Below, piece after piece: positions 55,771 through 64,000 of a stretch of 64,000 nucleotides of DNA. The notes under the pieces are model-generated. The model did no database searches. It saw only the letters and a program-made list of their open reading frames with translations, and was not told where the DNA came from. The stretch covers positions 124,001 through 188,000 of the forward strand of contig NZ_JABFMX010000001.1 in NCBI RefSeq assembly GCF_013359735.1, in the 5' to 3' direction. How positions within the stretch are numbered: the first letter of the stretch is position 1; every line of letters begins with the position of its first letter. The position numbers and the translations under genes were made by a program. Source of the stretch: Arthrobacter sp. C9C5 (GTDB taxonomy: Bacteria > Actinomycetota > Actinomycetes > Actinomycetales > Micrococcaceae).

Positions 55771-56379
55771 ATGACTACCTCACACAAGACCACTACGACC
55801 GAGTCCGCGCCCCAGTCCATTGACGCTGCCACGCTCAAGGCCTGGGAGGACAACCACGATGACCTGATGGTGATCGACGTCCGCAGCGGTGCCGAGTTTG
55901 ATTCGATGCACATCAAGGGCTCGTACCATGTCCCGCTCCCCATGCTGAGCGAGCACACGGAAGAATTCGCCGCCAAGATGGGCACCCGTGTGGTCCTGGT
56001 CTGCCAGTCCGGGAACCGGGCCGAGCAGGCCCGGAAGCACCTTGATGCCGTGGGCCTGGGCAGCGCGAGCGTGCTGGCCGGCGGGGTGCCCGCCTACGCC
56101 GCGGCCGGCGGCAACGTGGTGAAGGGCCGCAACACCTGGGCGCTGGAACGCCAGGTCCGCATGACCGCCGGATCCCTCGTCCTGGCCAGCATCGTCGGCA
56201 GCAAGTTCCTCTCGCCGAAGCTGGGACTGCTGGCCGGCGGCATCGGGGCGGGCCTGACCTTCTCCGCGGCGACGAACAGCTGCGCCATGGGCCAGATGCT
56301 CTCCAAGATGCCGTGGAACCGTTCCGCCAACGAGCCCACCGCCCACCAGGCCCTGCAGAACCTGGGCTCTAAGGCATGA
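55771..56379 (+). CDS. rhodanese-DUF2892 membrane protein
   Basis: 202 residues. An N-terminal rhodanese domain (VIDVRSGAEFDSMHIKGSYH, active-site VCQSGNRAEQ with Cys near 78) is joined to a C-terminal membrane part of the DUF2892 type (RMTAGSLVLASIVGSKFL, then LGLLAGGIGAGLTFSAA, and NSCAMGQMLSKMPWNR). It probably hands sulfane sulfur to or from the membrane. ATG 55771 or GTG 55765 may be the start. Stop overlaps the TauE gene (ATGA). Confidence 0.88.
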   Translation: MTTSHKTTTTESAPQSIDAATLKAWEDNHDDLMVIDVRSGAEFDSMHIKGSYHVPLPMLSEHTEEFAAKMGTRVVLVCQSGNRAEQARKHLDAVGLGSASVLAGGVPAYAAAGGNVVKGRNTWALERQVRMTAGSLVLASIVGSKFLSPKLGLLAGGIGAGLTFSAATNSCAMGQMLSKMPWNRSANEPTAHQALQNLGSKA

Positions 56380-57137
56380 TCCTCACCGCGGCGGCGTTCG
56401 GGCTGGTCGTCGGCGGCCTGTTGGGCCTGGTTGGAGGCGGCGGGTCCATCCTCGCCGTCCCGGCCCTCGTCTACGGGGTGGGGCTTCCGCTGGCCGCGGC
56501 GATCCCGACGTCGCTGGTCGTTGTCGGAGCGTCTTCCGCCGTCGCGGTGCTGCCCCGCCTGCGGGGTGTGAACTGGCGGCTGGCCCTCATCATCGGTGCC
56601 GCCGGCACGGCTACTGCCTACCTGGGCGCTTATGTGAACCGGTTGCTCGACCCGAAGGTGCTGCTGCTGGCTTTCGCCGCCATCATGGTCTTCGCCGGCA
56701 TCCGGATGATGCTTCCGTCCAAGGCCTCCGGCGGCTCCTGCGCCCTGCCCAGCGGCGGCGTCAACTGGCGCAGCTGCCTGCCCAAGGCCATCGCAACCGG
56801 TGCCGTCGTAGGTTTCCTGACCGGGCTCCTCGGCGTCGGCGGCGGCTTCCTGATCGTCCCGGCCCTGACCCTGGTCCTGGGCCTGCCGATGGCGGTGACC
56901 GTCGGTACCTCGCTGGTCATAATCGTGATCAATTCGATTGCCGGCTTCGCCGCGCACCTCGGTGACCTGCAGATCGACTGGGCCGTCACGGCAGCGTTCG
57001 CGGGCGCGGCAATGGTGGCCTCCCTGATCGCGAGCCGGCTCGGAGCCAGGATCCCGGACAAGGCGCTCAAGCGCGGTTTCGGCGTCCTGGTCCTGCTGGT
57101 CGCGGCCTACGTGACGGTGCAGGCACTGCTTTCCTAA
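56376..57137 (+). CDS. TauE/SafE-family sulfur-compound permease
   Basis: 253 residues, mostly hydrophobic, about eight TM helices in two repeats, each beginning with the family Gly-rich motif (GLLGLVGGGGSILAVPALVY near 15; GLLGVGGGFLIVPALTLVLG near 155). TauE/SafE proteins move sulfite, thiosulfate or other sulfur anions. In the staphylococcal cst locus a TauE gene also lies with persulfide enzymes. Coupled by ATGA to the rhodanese-DUF2892 gene; a terminator follows. Confidence 0.9.
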   Translation: MILTAAAFGLVVGGLLGLVGGGGSILAVPALVYGVGLPLAAAIPTSLVVVGASSAVAVLPRLRGVNWRLALIIGAAGTATAYLGAYVNRLLDPKVLLLAFAAIMVFAGIRMMLPSKASGGSCALPSGGVNWRSCLPKAIATGAVVGFLTGLLGVGGGFLIVPALTLVLGLPMAVTVGTSLVIIVINSIAGFAAHLGDLQIDWAVTAAFAGAAMVASLIASRLGARIPDKALKRGFGVLVLLVAAYVTVQALLS

Positions 57138-57171
57138 ACCGGACAGCCCGGGAGAAAACAGCACGGCCGTA

Positions 57172-57206
57172 AGGCGCCGGAGGACGGGTCCTCCGGCGCC
57201 TTTTTC
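57172..57206 (+). terminator. rho-independent terminator after TauE/SafE
   Basis: A 14-bp perfect stem (57172-57185 with 57190-57203), a CGGG loop and a T run (to 57206). Ends the rhodanese operon. Confidence 0.9.
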
Positions 57207-57262
57207 GTTGCCCGGGCCTGCTCAGGCCGGCCGGGAGGGTATCTTGGGGCCTAGGGGGATGT

Positions 57263-57631
57263 ATGGAAGAGATCTTAATCGCAGGGGCCAAGGGCCGGCT
57301 CGGAGTTTGCGGGCCCCACTTTCACCTGGTTTGGACGCCCGGGGCGCAGGTCGACGCCGGTGACGCCGCCGCGTCGATCGAGGGGATGCGCGCTCTTAGC
57401 GGTGGCAGGGAGTTGCCCGTGCTCGTGGAAATATCCGGTGTGACAATGAGCGCGGCGGCAAGGCACACCTATGAACGGGCCGAGGCAGTGTCCGCGGTGG
57501 CCCTGCTGGGTTCCAGCGTGGTAGACACCGTCGTGGCGGCGGCACTCGGCCGCCACGGCTTTTGCCCGCATGCGTATTTCACCTCACGCAAAGAGGCCCT
57601 GGAGTGGCTTGACGGCCTCGCCGCACCGTAG
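57263..57631 (+). CDS. STAS/SpoIIAA-like small protein
   Basis: 122 residues: a strand-rich N-terminal half (FHLVWTPGAQVDAGDAAASI), PVLVEISGVTMSAAARHTYE, VSAVALLGSSVVDTVVAAAL and an Arg/Tyr motif AYFTSRKEALEWL at the end. The pattern resembles STAS-like proteins common in Arthrobacter relatives, function unknown. It is a single gene between two terminators, so independent of the sulfur operons. Confidence 0.7.
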   Translation: MEEILIAGAKGRLGVCGPHFHLVWTPGAQVDAGDAAASIEGMRALSGGRELPVLVEISGVTMSAAARHTYERAEAVSAVALLGSSVVDTVVAAALGRHGFCPHAYFTSRKEALEWLDGLAAP

Positions 57632-57747
57632 GGGCCCCGGACGCCGGGGCGGAGCCGCTCGAGGCTGACGATGGGGCGGTGGTCATCGCCCCGCTGACCG
57701 CAGTCGCCGGCTGAAGGCCGCGGATGGTACTTGTCGCGGACACAGCT

Positions 57748-57782
57748 GTGGCGGCGACCCGGGTTACCCGGGCCGCCGCCAC
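57748..57782. terminator. bidirectional terminator hairpin
   Basis: A 16-bp stem with one mismatch (57748-57763, 57767-57782) and a TTA loop lies between convergent genes, 34 bp from the end of the MBL-rhodanese gene. The GC-rich stem without a T run suggests it stalls transcription from both sides. Confidence 0.7.
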
Positions 57783-57816
57783 GCTGTCACTGTGTTGCGT
57801 TACTGGTTTGTCCTGC

Positions 57817-59226
57817 TTAGCTGGCCGGGACGGTTTCCGGCGCCTTCTTGCGGGCGGCCCAGGCGGCGTAGCTGCCGTCGAGTTCCACGACGTCGTAGCC
57901 GGCGCGGCGCAGCGCGCTGGCCGCGACGGAGTTCCGGACGCCGCTCTGGCAGTAGGACACGATGGTGCCTTCGGTGGGGAGTTCGTCCAGGTGCCACATC
58001 ACACGGCCGCCGCTGAGCTGGTAGGAGCCCGGGATGTTGCCGGCGGCGTGTTCGGTGCGGTTCCGGACGTCCAGGACCATGGCGGCGTCGAAGCCCTCGA
58101 GTTCCTCGGGCTGGATCAGCTTCGGGGTGCTGGCGGGCAGGCCTTCGACGCCGCTGACGTAACCGGCGACGTTGTCGATGCCGACGCGGACCAGGTGGTC
58201 CCACATCTCCTGCGCGGCGGTCTGGCTGGGAGCCAAGAGGACGAGCGGGTTCTTGTCGGTTTCCGGGTTCACGACCCAGGCGCCGAAGCTGGCGGTGGAT
58301 TTGCCGGCCGGGATGTTCAGCGACCGGGCGACGGTGCCTTCGTGGACCTCATTGTTCGGGCGGGTGTCAACGAAGATGACCTTGTCCGCGGCGAGGTCGG
58401 CGGCGACGTCGGCGGTGTTGAGCTCGGCGAGCGGGGCGCGTTCGCCCATCACGGCGGGGCCTTCACGGTTTTCGCGTTTCATCCGGGCGAAGTAGGCGTG
58501 CGCGTCGGGCTGGCCGTCGAGGAGTTCATCGATGAAGCCCTGTTCGTCGTTTGCGGCCAGGTAGGGGCCCCACCAGGCGTAGAGGCGTTCGTAGCCGACG
58601 GTGGAGGACGGGATCGCGCCCAGGGCCTTGCCGCAGGCGCTGCCGGCGCCGTGGCCGGGGTGGACCTGGACGTGGTCCGGCAGGGTCAGGAACTTGTCCC
58701 GCAGGCTGGCGAACAGCTGCTTGGCGCCCGCGAAGCGGGTGTCAACGCCGCCTGCGGCCTCATCCAGCAGGTCCGGCCGGCCCAGGTCGCCGGAGAACAC
58801 GAAGTCACCCGAGAGCAGGTAGCCGGGCTTGTCTGCGAATGCGCCGTCGGTGATCAAGAAGGACAGGTGCTCCGGGGTGTGCCCGGGGGTGTGGAGGGCC
58901 TTGACCGTGATGTTGCCCAGCACGATCTCGTCGTTGTCGTTCAGGCGTTCGGCCTCGAAGCCGTACTGCCAGTCCGCGCCGCCCTCGCCCGAGACGTAGG
59001 CGGTGGCGCCGGTAGCGGCGGCCAGTTCCCGGGTGCCGGAGAGGAAGTCCGCGTGAATGTGCGTCTCGGTGACAGCCACGATCTTCATGCCGTTCGCGGC
59101 AGCGAGGTCCTGGTACACGGCGATATCACGCCGGGGATCAACCACAAGGGCCTCGCCCTTGGCCTGGCAGCCGATGAAATAGCTGGCCTGGGCAAGGTCT
59201 TCGTCGTAAATGCGCTCGATAAGCAT
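57817..59226 (-). CDS. persulfide-dioxygenase-like MBL-fold protein with rhodanese domains
   Basis: 469 residues. The N-terminal metallo-beta-lactamase domain has ETHIHADFLSGTREL (His56, His58, Asp60), HTPGHTPEHLSFL and GDFVFSGDLGRPDL, as in ETHE1-type persulfide dioxygenases with a mononuclear iron. Two rhodanese domains follow; the first lacks a clear active Cys (VLLAPSQTAAQE), the second has SYCQSGVRNS. Like staphylococcal CstB, it should oxidise persulfide to sulfite/thiosulfate. It has its own operator-bearing promoter at 59298, so it belongs to the same regulon as the rhodanese and thioredoxin units. Confidence 0.92.
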   Translation of the reverse strand: MLIERIYDEDLAQASYFIGCQAKGEALVVDPRRDIAVYQDLAAANGMKIVAVTETHIHADFLSGTRELAAATGATAYVSGEGGADWQYGFEAERLNDNDEIVLGNITVKALHTPGHTPEHLSFLITDGAFADKPGYLLSGDFVFSGDLGRPDLLDEAAGGVDTRFAGAKQLFASLRDKFLTLPDHVQVHPGHGAGSACGKALGAIPSSTVGYERLYAWWGPYLAANDEQGFIDELLDGQPDAHAYFARMKRENREGPAVMGERAPLAELNTADVAADLAADKVIFVDTRPNNEVHEGTVARSLNIPAGKSTASFGAWVVNPETDKNPLVLLAPSQTAAQEMWDHLVRVGIDNVAGYVSGVEGLPASTPKLIQPEELEGFDAAMVLDVRNRTEHAAGNIPGSYQLSGGRVMWHLDELPTEGTIVSYCQSGVRNSVAASALRRAGYDVVELDGSYAAWAARKKAPETVPAS

Positions 59227-59297
59227 GGGGCTCTCTTTCGTTGGACGGTCGGGGAGTCTCCGTGCGGGGATCCTCCGGTGGTCTATTCACAACGATA

Positions 59298-59313
59298 ATA
59301 CCCCCGGGGGTAT
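59298..59313. promoter_or_regulatory. CsoR/CstR-type operator, MBL-rhodanese promoter
   Basis: ATACCCCCGGGGGTAT, identical to the thioredoxin operator, 72 bp before the ATG. On the minus strand TATTAT follows as a -10; the -35 is poor. This is the third copy within 4.2 kb. Confidence 0.75.
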
Positions 59314-59370
59314 CGCGCAAGCGGCGCCGGACGGGTCCTGCCGTGTCGCCGCCGACGTCGTCCGGAGGCT

Positions 59371-60812
59371 TCAGCTGCCGACCCTGGCCATCACCTTGTT
59401 GATGGTCGCCGCGAGCCCGCGTGCGGCCTGAAGGACGGCGGCGTCGGAGAGGGTTTTCGTTTCCGTTTCCACGCACAGCGTGCCTTTCCGGGCACCCACC
59501 TGAATGTGCCGGATTCCGGTCCCGTCGGGAAGCATATAGACCACGGCGTAGCCCGCTTCGCCGCCGGTGTTGACGATCGGATGTTTGATGGCGGTCCAGG
59601 TGCGCGAGCCGCCGCCCGGCAGGCTCTCCCGGATCGAACTGCAGCGGCTAAGGTCCTCCGCCCGGCTGTCAAAAGGTGACGGCCCGGCCGGCGGGGGCGG
59701 CAAGCTGACGAGCCGCAGGCTGATCTGGTCCAGCGCCTGCGGCCCACCGGCGATCTCAGCGACCAAGGTGGCCGCCCCGGAGAACGAGGCAAGATATGCC
59801 GCGTCGTCGTAAATGCATCCGGGAGCGGCCGGCGCCGTGGCAGGGCCGGTGCGGGTGTAGCGTCCTTCCAGCACCTGGGCCGGCCTTCCAGTGGGGCCGG
59901 TAATGCCCTGCAGCAGCAGGGCCAGTTGCTGCGGCGTCCGTTGTGCGGGGGCTGCGGGGCAGCGGGCGGACCAGCTGGTGGTGCGACTGACGGTGCCGTG
60001 CCGGAGGCGGTCTCCCCAATCAGTTCTTGGGCCAACCGGACCAGCGGCTCGAGGGCGGTCCTGAGTTCCGCGTCGGAACTGGCGGTGGGTGCCTGCCGGC
60101 TCAGTCCGATCGTCAGGGTTCCCTGCAGTACCTGCAGTGCAACGGTGGCACCGCCCGGTGGAGTGCCCGCGGTTGCGGGCGTACTCAAAACCGTGGCGTA
60201 GGCCTTCTCGCCGACGGCCGGCATCCTAAGCAGCCTGATCGTGGACGTTGGCTCATTCCCCGCCGTCTGCCGGAACGTTGAACATCTTTGGGCCAGTTCG
60301 TCGGTGTAGGCGAAATCCGCAGCGAGCACATCGTTCCGCGGCGCGCTTCGGGCAAAGACAAACGCCAGGGCATCGCGTGACCACACGCCGGTCAGCGTAA
60401 GGACGCCCGCAGCGAAGTGCATTGCCAGGTCCGCTCCGCTGGTCGGCGAACTGTGCGGCCGGAACACGCCGCATTCGCCGGGCTCGACGGCCGGTTTGTC
60501 GGCGGGCTCCGGTCGTCCCTGCAGGCGGGTGCGCAGGTCCGAGCTTCTGGAGACCCGCCCGGTGCCCTCCTGGCCGCTGTTGATCGCCCGGTCCACGAGG
60601 GCCATCAGTTCCTCATCGGACAGCACCTTCTCCGCCGTCGCCGCCGGAAAGGTTCCGGTTGCGGTGGCCGATCCGCTCTCGGTAGGCGGTGCGGGTGAGC
60701 CCGGCGTGCAGCCGGTCACCGCCAGAACGGCGGCAGCGCAGGCAAGGAGCCAGCGCTGGGTCCGCAAGTGAAGACCGCTGGCATTCAGTGTTGTTGCAGC
60801 ACCTGGACACAC
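59371..60812 (-). pseudogene. lipoprotein gene with one frameshift
   Basis: The 5' part (from GTG 60812, with AGGGAG upstream) encodes a lipoprotein signal with lipobox AVTGC, then SDEELMALVDRAINSG and LAMHFAAGVLTLTGVWSRD. Near 59946-59960, in a Pro/Ala-rich C-run, the frame is lost. The next frame continues sensibly as QRTPQQLALLLQGITG, VLEGRYTRTGP, CIYDDAAYLASFSGAATLVA to AATINKVMARVGS. One missing base joins them to a protein of about 480 residues with two similar halves. No family recognised. Recent mutation or sequence error. Confidence 0.7.
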
Positions 60813-61294
60813 GACTGGACTCCCTGCCGTCGAAAGATGTGCTGAGCCAATGGTCCGCCGCAGGGACCAAGGGCACCAGAGGATTTATGCCCCCGGTGCA
60901 GAAGTAACGAGGTCCGCGTTACTCGATCGTGACCTTTGCCCGGGATGCCGTGGCCGGGATGCTGCAGGCCGGTCGTCACCTCATTGTCAACGACGCGAGA
61001 AGCAGCTCCGCAAACCCTGCTCATCCACGTCCGGGGGCCAAATCTGGCGTGTTTTTGAGCCCAACCATGAACGGTGCCGTGTTCCTGCGTCAGCTGAACC
61101 GGCGTCGGCGGACCCAGGAAGCAAGTGGGCAAGCAAGTGCCCCAAACAACGAAGCAAGTAGTACCGGCAAGAAAGCAAGAAGCCCCCTCCAGAAGACGGG
61201 TAGGCGCCACTCGCGCGCCGCTGTTTCGGCGCTTCTAGGCTCCTGAGTACTGGGTGGAGTTAGTCGATTTAATGTTCAGAAACGGGTCTCAGCC
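60813..61294. other. intergenic, promoter region of the secreted protein
   Basis: 482 bp with no gene that I can support; several overlapping short frames have no conserved look. It must hold the start signals for the leftward lipoprotein and the rightward secreted protein. Confidence 0.4.
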
Positions 61295-64000
61295 ATGCGT
61301 GAACAAGCGGAATTTCGTGCTGTGTCGGGTCATTTTCCTGGCCGTTGCGGGCGTGCGACTGGGGTGTCCCGTTCCCGACGGAAGCGGACCGCCGGATTGA
61401 TCGAAGCTCCGTCCCGGCCACGGTCGCAGCCCCGACGCGCCTGGGCGCTCCTGCTGGCATCGTCGCTCGCCCTCGCCGGGCTGTCCGTCAGCGGCCCCGC
61501 CTCTGCCGACGTCGGCACGGTCGCCCACGATTTGCTTCGGACAGGCTGGGACAGCAACGAGACTGCGCTTTCGCCGACGTCGGTCGCGTCATCAAACTTC
61601 GGCAAACTTTTTTCCACCTCCGTGGACGGCCAGGTCTACGCCCAGCCGCTCGTGGTGGGCGGAACCGTAATCGCCGCGACGGAGAACAACAACGTCTACG
61701 GGCTGAACGGCGCCACGGGAGCAGTGAATTGGCAACGCAACCTCGGGCCGGCGTGGCCCGCCTCGACCGTAAGCTGCGGTGACCTGACGCCTAACATCGG
61801 AATCACGTCCACCCCCGTCTTCGACCCCGCCAGCAACAGCGTCTTCCTGCTGGCTAAGACGAATGACGGGACTAGTCCGCAACTCCCGCACTGGTACATG
61901 CATTCGCTGGACCGCGTCACGGGGGCCGAGAGGGCAGGGTTCCCTGTCCTCATCAGTGGCGCCCCCACCAACGACCCGTCCCGTCCGTTCAATGCCATGA
62001 CCGCCATGCAGCGGCCCGGCCTTCTCCTGATGGACGGCGTGGTGTACGCGGGCTTCGCGAGCCACTGTGACTACGCTCCATTCGTCGGCTACGTCGTCGG
62101 CGTGTCCACGGCCGGCCGGCAGACAACGATGTGGGCCACCGAATCCGGCAACAGCAACGCAGAGGGCGGTATCTGGCAGTCCGGCGGTGGCCTGGTCTCC
62201 GACGGATCCGGGAGCATCCTCTTCGCTACGGGCAATGGCATTTCGCCCAAGCCCGGTCCGGGCAAAACGCCTCCTGCGACCCTTGCTGAATCGGTGGTCC
62301 GTCTCAAGGTGGGCAGCGACGGCCACTTGAAGCCCACTGACTTCTTCAGCCCGGCCAACAATTCCAAGCTGGACCAGGACGACGCCGATCTCGGTTCCGG
62401 TGCCCCGATCGCCATCCCGGACGGCTACGGAACCACGGCCCACCCGCGGCTGCTGGTCCAGGTGGGTAAGGACGGGCGTGTCTACCTGCTGGACCGCGAC
62501 AACCTGGGCGGTATGGGCCAAGGTGCCGGCGGAACCGACGCGGTGCTCGACGAGGCGGGCCCGTACAACGGTGTCTGGGGACGGCCGGCATTCCTCGGGA
62601 CCAAGAACGGCGGATACGTCTATACGGTCGAGAACAAGGGCTACCTCCGCGCGCACCGACTTCTGCCCACCAGCACCGGGGGCGTCCAGCTCGCTTCCGT
62701 CGGGACGTCCGTGGGCACCTTCGGATACACCTCCGGGGCGCCCGCAGTCACCTCCAACGGTACGGACGCGTCCTCCGCCCTGGTCTGGGCGGTCTATGTC
62801 ACGGGCCCCACCGGTGCCGGCGCGGAACTGAGGGCCTACCGGGCCCTCCCGGACGCCACGGGAAAGCTCCAGCAAGTGTTCACCGCCCCGCTTGGCATAG
62901 CCGCCAAGTTTTCCTCGGTGGCTACCGACAACGGCCGGGTCTATGTGGGAACACGGGACGGGCACGTACTCGCTTTCGGCGCACCGACGACCTCCGCGGT
63001 AGGGGCGACGAACACTGACCTCGGCCTGGCCGCGGTGGGAGGGACGGGCAAGGGAACCGTGACTATCACCGCAACCAGGGCCGTAACCGTCAGCGCCATC
63101 ACAACAGCTGCACCGTTTGGCATCGGTACCCTCACCCTGCCGAGGGCGCTGGCCAAGGGCGCAAGCATGACGGTGCCCGTGACGTTTTCACCAACCGCCC
63201 CGGGCCAGGTTGACGGTGCGCTGACCCTCAAGGCCGCTGACGGCGAGACAGCCCTTCTGGGCATACATGCCGTGGGTACGAAGGACGGTCTGGGGGCCAC
63301 GCCGCCCACGCTCGCGTTCACCGACGTGCCCACCCAGACGAGCTCGCGGCAGACCGTCAATGTCGTCAATACGGGCACAAGCGTCGCAACCGTCACCGGC
63401 GTCACCCTGCCGGCCAACGCCGGCCTCAAGGTTGACCCGACCACGCTGCCGGCCGTGGGGCAGAAGATCCAGCCGCTCACCTCCATTCCGGTGTCCGTCA
63501 CCTTCAGCCCGACGACGTCGGCTGCCGTGGCAGACCGGCTGCTCGTCACGAGCGACCGCGGTTCGCTGACGGTTCCGGTGACGGCCACCGCCGTCTCCGG
63601 AGCGGCGCACCTGCAGCTGCCGCCAGGGCTGGACTTCGGTGACGTCCCCATCGGCGCGTCAGCCACCTGGGACTTCACGATCTCCAACACCGGAAATATC
63701 CCGATGACCATCACCAAGGCCAAGGCGCCGCAGGGTGTCTTCTCAACCACCGCTCCGATCTCCGAGGGCCTGGTAATCCCGCCTGGCGAATCCGCCTATC
63801 AGAGTGTGACGTTCAAGCCGACGGTGGCTGGACAGGCGGGAACCCTGGATACGTTCTACCTGATCACCGCGAATGACGGCCAGGGCGCATCGAAGGTGAT
63901 GCTCACCGGCAAGGGTGTCGATGACCCCATCGCCCTCAAGGCCTACCAGACCCGTGCGGGCGACCCAAGATCGAGCCTTGGCAGGTCGCTCACCCTGGAG
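61295..64000 (+). CDS. large secreted beta-propeller protein with ASH-type repeats (3' end outside window)
   Basis: At least 902 residues, still open at the window end. An Arg-rich N-terminus and signal peptide (WALLLASSLALAGLSVSGPA, cleavage after ASA near residue 70) are followed by a PQQ-like propeller (YAQPLVVGGTVIAATENNNV near 110, YVYTVENKGYLRAH, RVYVGTRDGHVLAFG near 555). Then come at least three Ig-like ASH / choice-of-anchor D repeats (TVPVTFSPTAPGQVDGALTL, PVSVTFSPTTSAAVADRLLV, YQSVTFKPTVAGQAGTLDTF). Likely a surface or extracellular binding protein. The in-frame GTG near 61355 is an alternative start. Confidence 0.85.
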   Translation, partial: MREQAEFRAVSGHFPGRCGRATGVSRSRRKRTAGLIEAPSRPRSQPRRAWALLLASSLALAGLSVSGPASADVGTVAHDLLRTGWDSNETALSPTSVASSNFGKLFSTSVDGQVYAQPLVVGGTVIAATENNNVYGLNGATGAVNWQRNLGPAWPASTVSCGDLTPNIGITSTPVFDPASNSVFLLAKTNDGTSPQLPHWYMHSLDRVTGAERAGFPVLISGAPTNDPSRPFNAMTAMQRPGLLLMDGVVYAGFASHCDYAPFVGYVVGVSTAGRQTTMWATESGNSNAEGGIWQSGGGLVSDGSGSILFATGNGISPKPGPGKTPPATLAESVVRLKVGSDGHLKPTDFFSPANNSKLDQDDADLGSGAPIAIPDGYGTTAHPRLLVQVGKDGRVYLLDRDNLGGMGQGAGGTDAVLDEAGPYNGVWGRPAFLGTKNGGYVYTVENKGYLRAHRLLPTSTGGVQLASVGTSVGTFGYTSGAPAVTSNGTDASSALVWAVYVTGPTGAGAELRAYRALPDATGKLQQVFTAPLGIAAKFSSVATDNGRVYVGTRDGHVLAFGAPTTSAVGATNTDLGLAAVGGTGKGTVTITATRAVTVSAITTAAPFGIGTLTLPRALAKGASMTVPVTFSPTAPGQVDGALTLKAADGETALLGIHAVGTKDGLGATPPTLAFTDVPTQTSSRQTVNVVNTGTSVATVTGVTLPANAGLKVDPTTLPAVGQKIQPLTSIPVSVTFSPTTSAAVADRLLVTSDRGSLTVPVTATAVSGAAHLQLPPGLDFGDVPIGASATWDFTISNTGNIPMTITKAKAPQGVFSTTAPISEGLVIPPGESAYQSVTFKPTVAGQAGTLDTFYLITANDGQGASKVMLTGKGVDDPIALKAYQTRAGDPRSSLGRSLTLE

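Overview
The window is high-GC DNA with dense gene packing, many ATGA/GTGA stop-start overlaps, lipoprotein signals and a class Ib ribonucleotide reductase operon. Gene content and protein character point to an actinobacterium of the Micrococcaceae, Arthrobacter/Pseudarthrobacter type (inference from recognised families; no database search was possible). No rRNA, tRNA or CRISPR array was seen.

Layout. 0-4.2 kb: methionine synthesis (metF, metE) behind a long structured leader, closed by a strong terminator. 4.2-12.2 kb: a DUF2004 gene, an aldehyde dehydrogenase, a LysR regulator and a four-gene translationally coupled lipid-modification operon (FAD oxidoreductase, DUF1365, two cyclopropane-fatty-acid-synthase-like methyltransferases). 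12.2-18.9 kb: envelope and export genes: a GH18-like lipoprotein, a polysaccharide deacetylase/glycosyltransferase fusion, two paralogous secreted lipoproteins and a third lipoprotein. 18.9-24.2 kb: nrdH-nrdI-nrdE-nrdF with a free-standing GIY-YIG/NUMOD3 homing-endonuclease-like gene between nrdE and nrdF; the promoter region holds NrdR-like and DnaA-like boxes. 24.2-26.9 kb: GAF-ANTAR regulator, two small genes and a DNA polymerase IV. 26.9-30.7 kb: a degenerate lower-GC stretch (frameshifted SDR, IS481-like remnant, two small exported proteins). 30.7-37.9 kb: a catabolic cluster (Baeyer-Villiger monooxygenase fused to an alpha/beta-hydrolase, TetR, 3-hydroxyacyl-CoA dehydrogenase, SDR) and a class A penicillin-binding protein.

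38.0-47.75 kb: one LLM-class flavin oxidoreductase gene is broken in two, its 5' part at 38.0 kb and its 3' part at 47.2-47.75 kb. The roughly 8.9 kb between is an island with a TIR-domain protein, unknown genes, an AT-rich repeat cluster, an IS21-family element lacking a right end, a decapitated gene fragment and a decayed RHS/YD-repeat C-terminus.

47.9-54.4 kb: dienelactone-hydrolase-like enzyme, AAA+ ATPase with a Gly-rich tail, MocR regulator divergent from an EamA transporter and a PaiB-like protein, and a Gfo/Idh/MocA oxidoreductase. 54.6-59.3 kb: a sulfane-sulfur/persulfide module (tiny Cys-rich protein, thioredoxin, rhodanese, rhodanese-DUF2892, TauE/SafE permease, persulfide-dioxygenase-like MBL-rhodanese). 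Its three transcription starts each carry nearly the same 16-bp palindrome of the kind used by CsoR/CstR-family repressors. 59.4-64 kb: a frameshifted lipoprotein gene and a large secreted beta-propeller/ASH-repeat protein that runs off the window end.
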